From assembly GCA_002424545.1 (NCBI GenBank), contig DIKL01000115.1, positions 11,615 to 18,559 of the forward strand: a DNA stretch of 6,945 nt, written 5' to 3'. Origin of the DNA: Syntrophaceae bacterium UBA5619. Its GTDB lineage: Bacteria > Desulfobacterota > Syntrophia > Syntrophales > UBA5619. Of this stretch, positions 5,661 through 6,945 are shown piece after piece; positions within the stretch are counted from its first letter, which is position 1; each line of letters begins with the position of its first letter. Below the pieces are notes generated by a model. That model searched no databases and was not told the DNA's origin. It saw only the letters and a list, made by a program, of their open reading frames with translations. The translations under genes and the position numbers were made by a program.

Positions 5661-5947
5661 CGTTTGATTTTCATCCGGAAGCAGAAACGGAATTCCTTGA
5701 AGCCGTCGAATATTACGAAAGTTGCTCACCAGGGCTTGGAGAAGATTTTTTTCTTGAAGTCAATTCCACAGTACAGAACATCCTATCCTATACGTATGCG
5801 TGGCCGATTGTGGAGGATGATGTCCGCAGATGTTTAACCAATCGCTTTCCGTACGGCGTTTTATATGGCATTGAGTCCGATCGCATCTACATCCTTGCGG
5901 TCATGCATCTTCATCGGCACCCGGACTACTGGAAGTCCAAACGATAG
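5657..5947 (+). CDS. RelE/ParE superfamily toxin
   Basis: This 96-aa protein has the RelE/ParE fold signatures FHPEAETEFLEAVEYYE (5-21), PGLGEDFFLEV (25-35), RRCLTNRFPYGVLYGI (57-72) and the C-terminal IYILAVMHLHRHPDYWKSKR (77-96). In this superfamily the beta-sheet face and the C-terminal H-x-x-R-x-P-x-Y-W segment carry functional residues; here H86, R87, Y91 and W92 are in place and the protein is full length, so it is probably active. Members either cleave ribosome-bound mRNA (RelE) or poison gyrase (ParE); the sequence alone does not decide between them. The start overlaps the antitoxin stop and no separate ribosome binding site is needed. Expression should depend on the antitoxin's promoter. 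Confidence 0.92.
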   Translation: MTFDFHPEAETEFLEAVEYYESCSPGLGEDFFLEVNSTVQNILSYTYAWPIVEDDVRRCLTNRFPYGVLYGIESDRIYILAVMHLHRHPDYWKSKR

Positions 5948-6102
5948 ACGGGTAGAACCAGAGTAAATAGCGATTATTCATCTACATGCTGAATTTTCGC
6001 CGGAGATAATATTTCATGGAACAGGCCGAAGCTTTGAAGTGAGGCCAACTTCCTGAAGCCAGTAAATCGCCAACATCGATGAATATGCTTGATTTCAATC
6101 GG
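5948..6102. other. AT-rich noncoding stretch after the toxin gene
   Basis: I see no coding potential here. A nine-codon ORF starts at 6016 without a ribosome binding site, and only short chance dyads (for example GAAGT/ACTTC at 6036-6052) are present. No terminator with a T tract follows the toxin gene. Together with the promoter region to 6221 this forms a 274-nt gap. Confidence 0.6.
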
Positions 6103-6131
6103 TTAACAACAATTTTATTAGCGATTATGAT
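6103..6131 (+). promoter_or_regulatory. Strong sigma70-like promoter for the 141-aa gene
   Basis: TTAACA (6103-6108) and TATGAT (6126-6131) each match the consensus at 5 of 6 positions and are separated by an optimal, AT-rich 17-nt spacer. The predicted start near 6138 gives a leader of about 84 nt. A perfect TTGACA at 6164-6169 lies closer to the gene but has no -10 at a suitable distance, so I prefer 6103-6131. Confidence 0.55.
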
Positions 6132-6221
6132 ATAGACGACCATATTACCATTTCTTATTTGTATTGACAGTAATCCCCATATGAGGTTAGGAGAAAAGTG
6201 CTGTCAGGATAGGAGATATAG

Positions 6222-6647
6222 ATGGACTCATCCCGTCAAAAGACACCTGTAAAAGAAAAAATATCAGCAATGATTCTCAAGGTTGCCGATGGATTGTTCG
6301 ATACGGGAGAGACTTTGGAGAAGAGAAGGAATCTCCTGCAAGTAGCATGTTCTGCATGGAATATTGGTTGCTTAGTATCACCTCAACGGTATGAATATCT
6401 CGAAAAGTACATTGATAAATTCCGGGAAGTCAACAATCCTCCTGAAGATGTTTGCAGAGACCTGCGAGAGGACATGCTGCGGCTGATAGAGCAGAAGGAC
6501 AAACTCTATCCAAAAATCATGGTGCAAATAATTCACTCTGACATATCCGTGGAAGACGGGAAAGAGAATCTGGTTGTCCTATCAACGCCATTTTTGGACA
6601 AGTCCGAACAACAGACGGCGCAGGATGCTCATGCTTCGGTCCATTGA
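6222..6647 (+). CDS. Hypothetical protein, 141 aa, unrecognised
   Basis: I do not recognise this protein. It is soluble, rich in charged residues and probably mostly helical, with no signal peptide or membrane segment. The most family-like part is KRRNLLQVACSAWNIGCLVS (34-53), followed by a tyrosine-rich helix YEYLEKYIDKF (57-67) and a helix 75-95. The C-terminal tail (about 122-141) looks disordered. Cysteines at 43, 50 and 78 do not form an obvious metal site. ATG 6222 has AGGAG at 6211-6215 with a 6-nt spacer, and a good promoter lies about 90 nt upstream, so it is probably a real, separately transcribed gene. Its AT-richer codons differ from the hdr/flx operon, consistent with acquisition by transfer. 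Position after two toxin-antitoxin-like loci hints at an accessory or defence role, but nothing in the sequence shows this. Confidence 0.75.
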   Translation: MDSSRQKTPVKEKISAMILKVADGLFDTGETLEKRRNLLQVACSAWNIGCLVSPQRYEYLEKYIDKFREVNNPPEDVCRDLREDMLRLIEQKDKLYPKIMVQIIHSDISVEDGKENLVVLSTPFLDKSEQQTAQDAHASVH

Positions 6648-6945
6648 AACACATTCTTATGTGTATCTTCCTGTAATTGTTAGACTGAGAAATCTACAAA
6701 ATATAATGGATTTCGAATAAGCGTCAATCTTCAGCGGAGTTGCAGATTGACGCTTGAAGAACTAAGCCGCGTGCCACAGTCTATGGTGTTTCAATCGATT
6801 CTTTTTGTCTTTTTTCTATCGATCAGTCGGTGAGTAAAGAGCCTTGTTGCCCCATTCATACCGATTCTGATCAGACACGGGCGCCAACATCGTTATAAAT
6901 TGGCCTACCGATGATTGGGGAAGGCAGGAATGGACGTTTTTAGGC
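6648..6945. other. Noncoding AT-rich tail with hairpins and a possible gene start at the edge
   Basis: No convincing complete ORF is present on either strand. A small dyad ACACAT/ATGTGT (6649-6664, 4-nt loop) begins 1 nt after the 141-aa gene's stop, and the large hairpin at 6719-6755 is listed separately. A pyrimidine tract (6799-6816) is flanked by ATCGAT at 6793-6798 and 6817-6822. Near the end, CAGACA (6872-6877) and TATAAA (6894-6899) with a 16-nt spacer could be a promoter. ATG 6930, with AAGG at 6921-6924, opens a frame that runs off the window and might be the start of another gene; only five codons are visible. Confidence 0.5.
6719..6755. repeat. Perfect 12-bp inverted repeat (hairpin), possible terminator
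   Basis: AAGCGTCAATCT (6719-6730) is exactly complementary in reverse to AGATTGACGCTT (6744-6755), with a 13-nt loop (6731-6743). It lies 71 nt after the stop of the 141-aa gene. On neither strand does a T tract directly follow, so a standard rho-independent terminator is unlikely. T-rich sequence on the + strand begins only about 45 nt later. It could be a transcript-stabilising hairpin, a protein-binding site or the remnant of a repetitive palindromic element. Confidence 0.6.

Noticed and set aside
5968..6128. Repeated TAGCGATTAT at 5968-5977 and 6119-6128
   Set aside because: Ten-base matches in AT-rich sequence are expected by chance, and the copies are not at equivalent positions relative to any gene.
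6164..6169. Perfect TTGACA considered as the -35 of the 141-aa gene
   Set aside because: No acceptable -10 occurs 16-18 nt downstream (the sequence there is TTAGGA), whereas 6103-6131 has both elements at optimal spacing.
6068..6892. Short direct repeat CGCCAACATCG at 6068-6078 and 6882-6892, considered as att-like ends around the 141-aa gene
   Set aside because: An 11-nt match is expected several times by chance in a window this size. There is no integrase or tRNA, and flanking bases diverge immediately.

Overview
The window looks like a chromosomal segment of a GC-rich anaerobic bacterium, most likely a sulfate-reducing or syntrophic member of the Desulfobacterota (former Deltaproteobacteria, for example Syntrophales). 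This rests on the HdrA/Flx gene set and its protein signatures; there is no rRNA or other taxonomic marker here, so the placement is an inference. All recognisable genes lie on the + strand.

Region 1 (1-4568) is a compact, GC-rich, well-translated operon: the 3' part of hdrA, then flxD (mvhD-like), flxC, flxB and flxA. The gaps are short, one junction is a 4-nt ATGA overlap, and most starts carry AAGGAG or GAGGAG ribosome binding sites. Together these encode the electron-input half of a cytoplasmic heterodisulfide-reductase-type flavin bifurcating/confurcating complex. FlxA (FAD, NAD(P), 2Fe-2S) would exchange electrons with the pyridine nucleotide pool. FlxB and FlxC (multi-[4Fe-4S]) and FlxD (2Fe-2S) would pass them to the bifurcating flavin of HdrA, which splits them between ferredoxin and a disulfide site on HdrB. 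hdrB and hdrC are not in the window and are expected upstream of base 1.

Region 2 (about 4569-5947) is more AT-rich and accessory in character. It starts with a perfect 13-bp tandem repeat abutting a sigma70-like promoter. The predicted transcription start falls on the ATG of a 62-aa ORF with no ribosome binding site, so the message may be leaderless. This ORF overlaps a nucleotidyltransferase-fold gene by 59 nt and the two form a toxin-antitoxin-like pair. A canonical addiction module follows: an Unstab_antitox-family antitoxin (5433-5660) overlapping a RelE/ParE-fold toxin (5657-5947), preceded by a palindrome that could be its operator.

Region 3 (5948-6945) is AT-rich and mostly noncoding around one unrecognised 141-aa gene (6222-6647), which has a good promoter (6103-6131) and a clear ribosome binding site. 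Downstream lie a perfect 12-bp-stem hairpin (6719-6755), a pyrimidine tract flanked by ATCGAT hexamers, and possibly the first codons of another gene cut by the window edge.

Nothing here is clearly a new system. The best candidate for a second look is the 62-aa ORF/nucleotidyltransferase locus with its repeat-flanked, apparently leaderless promoter. I saw no tRNA, rRNA, CRISPR array, insertion sequence or transposase.
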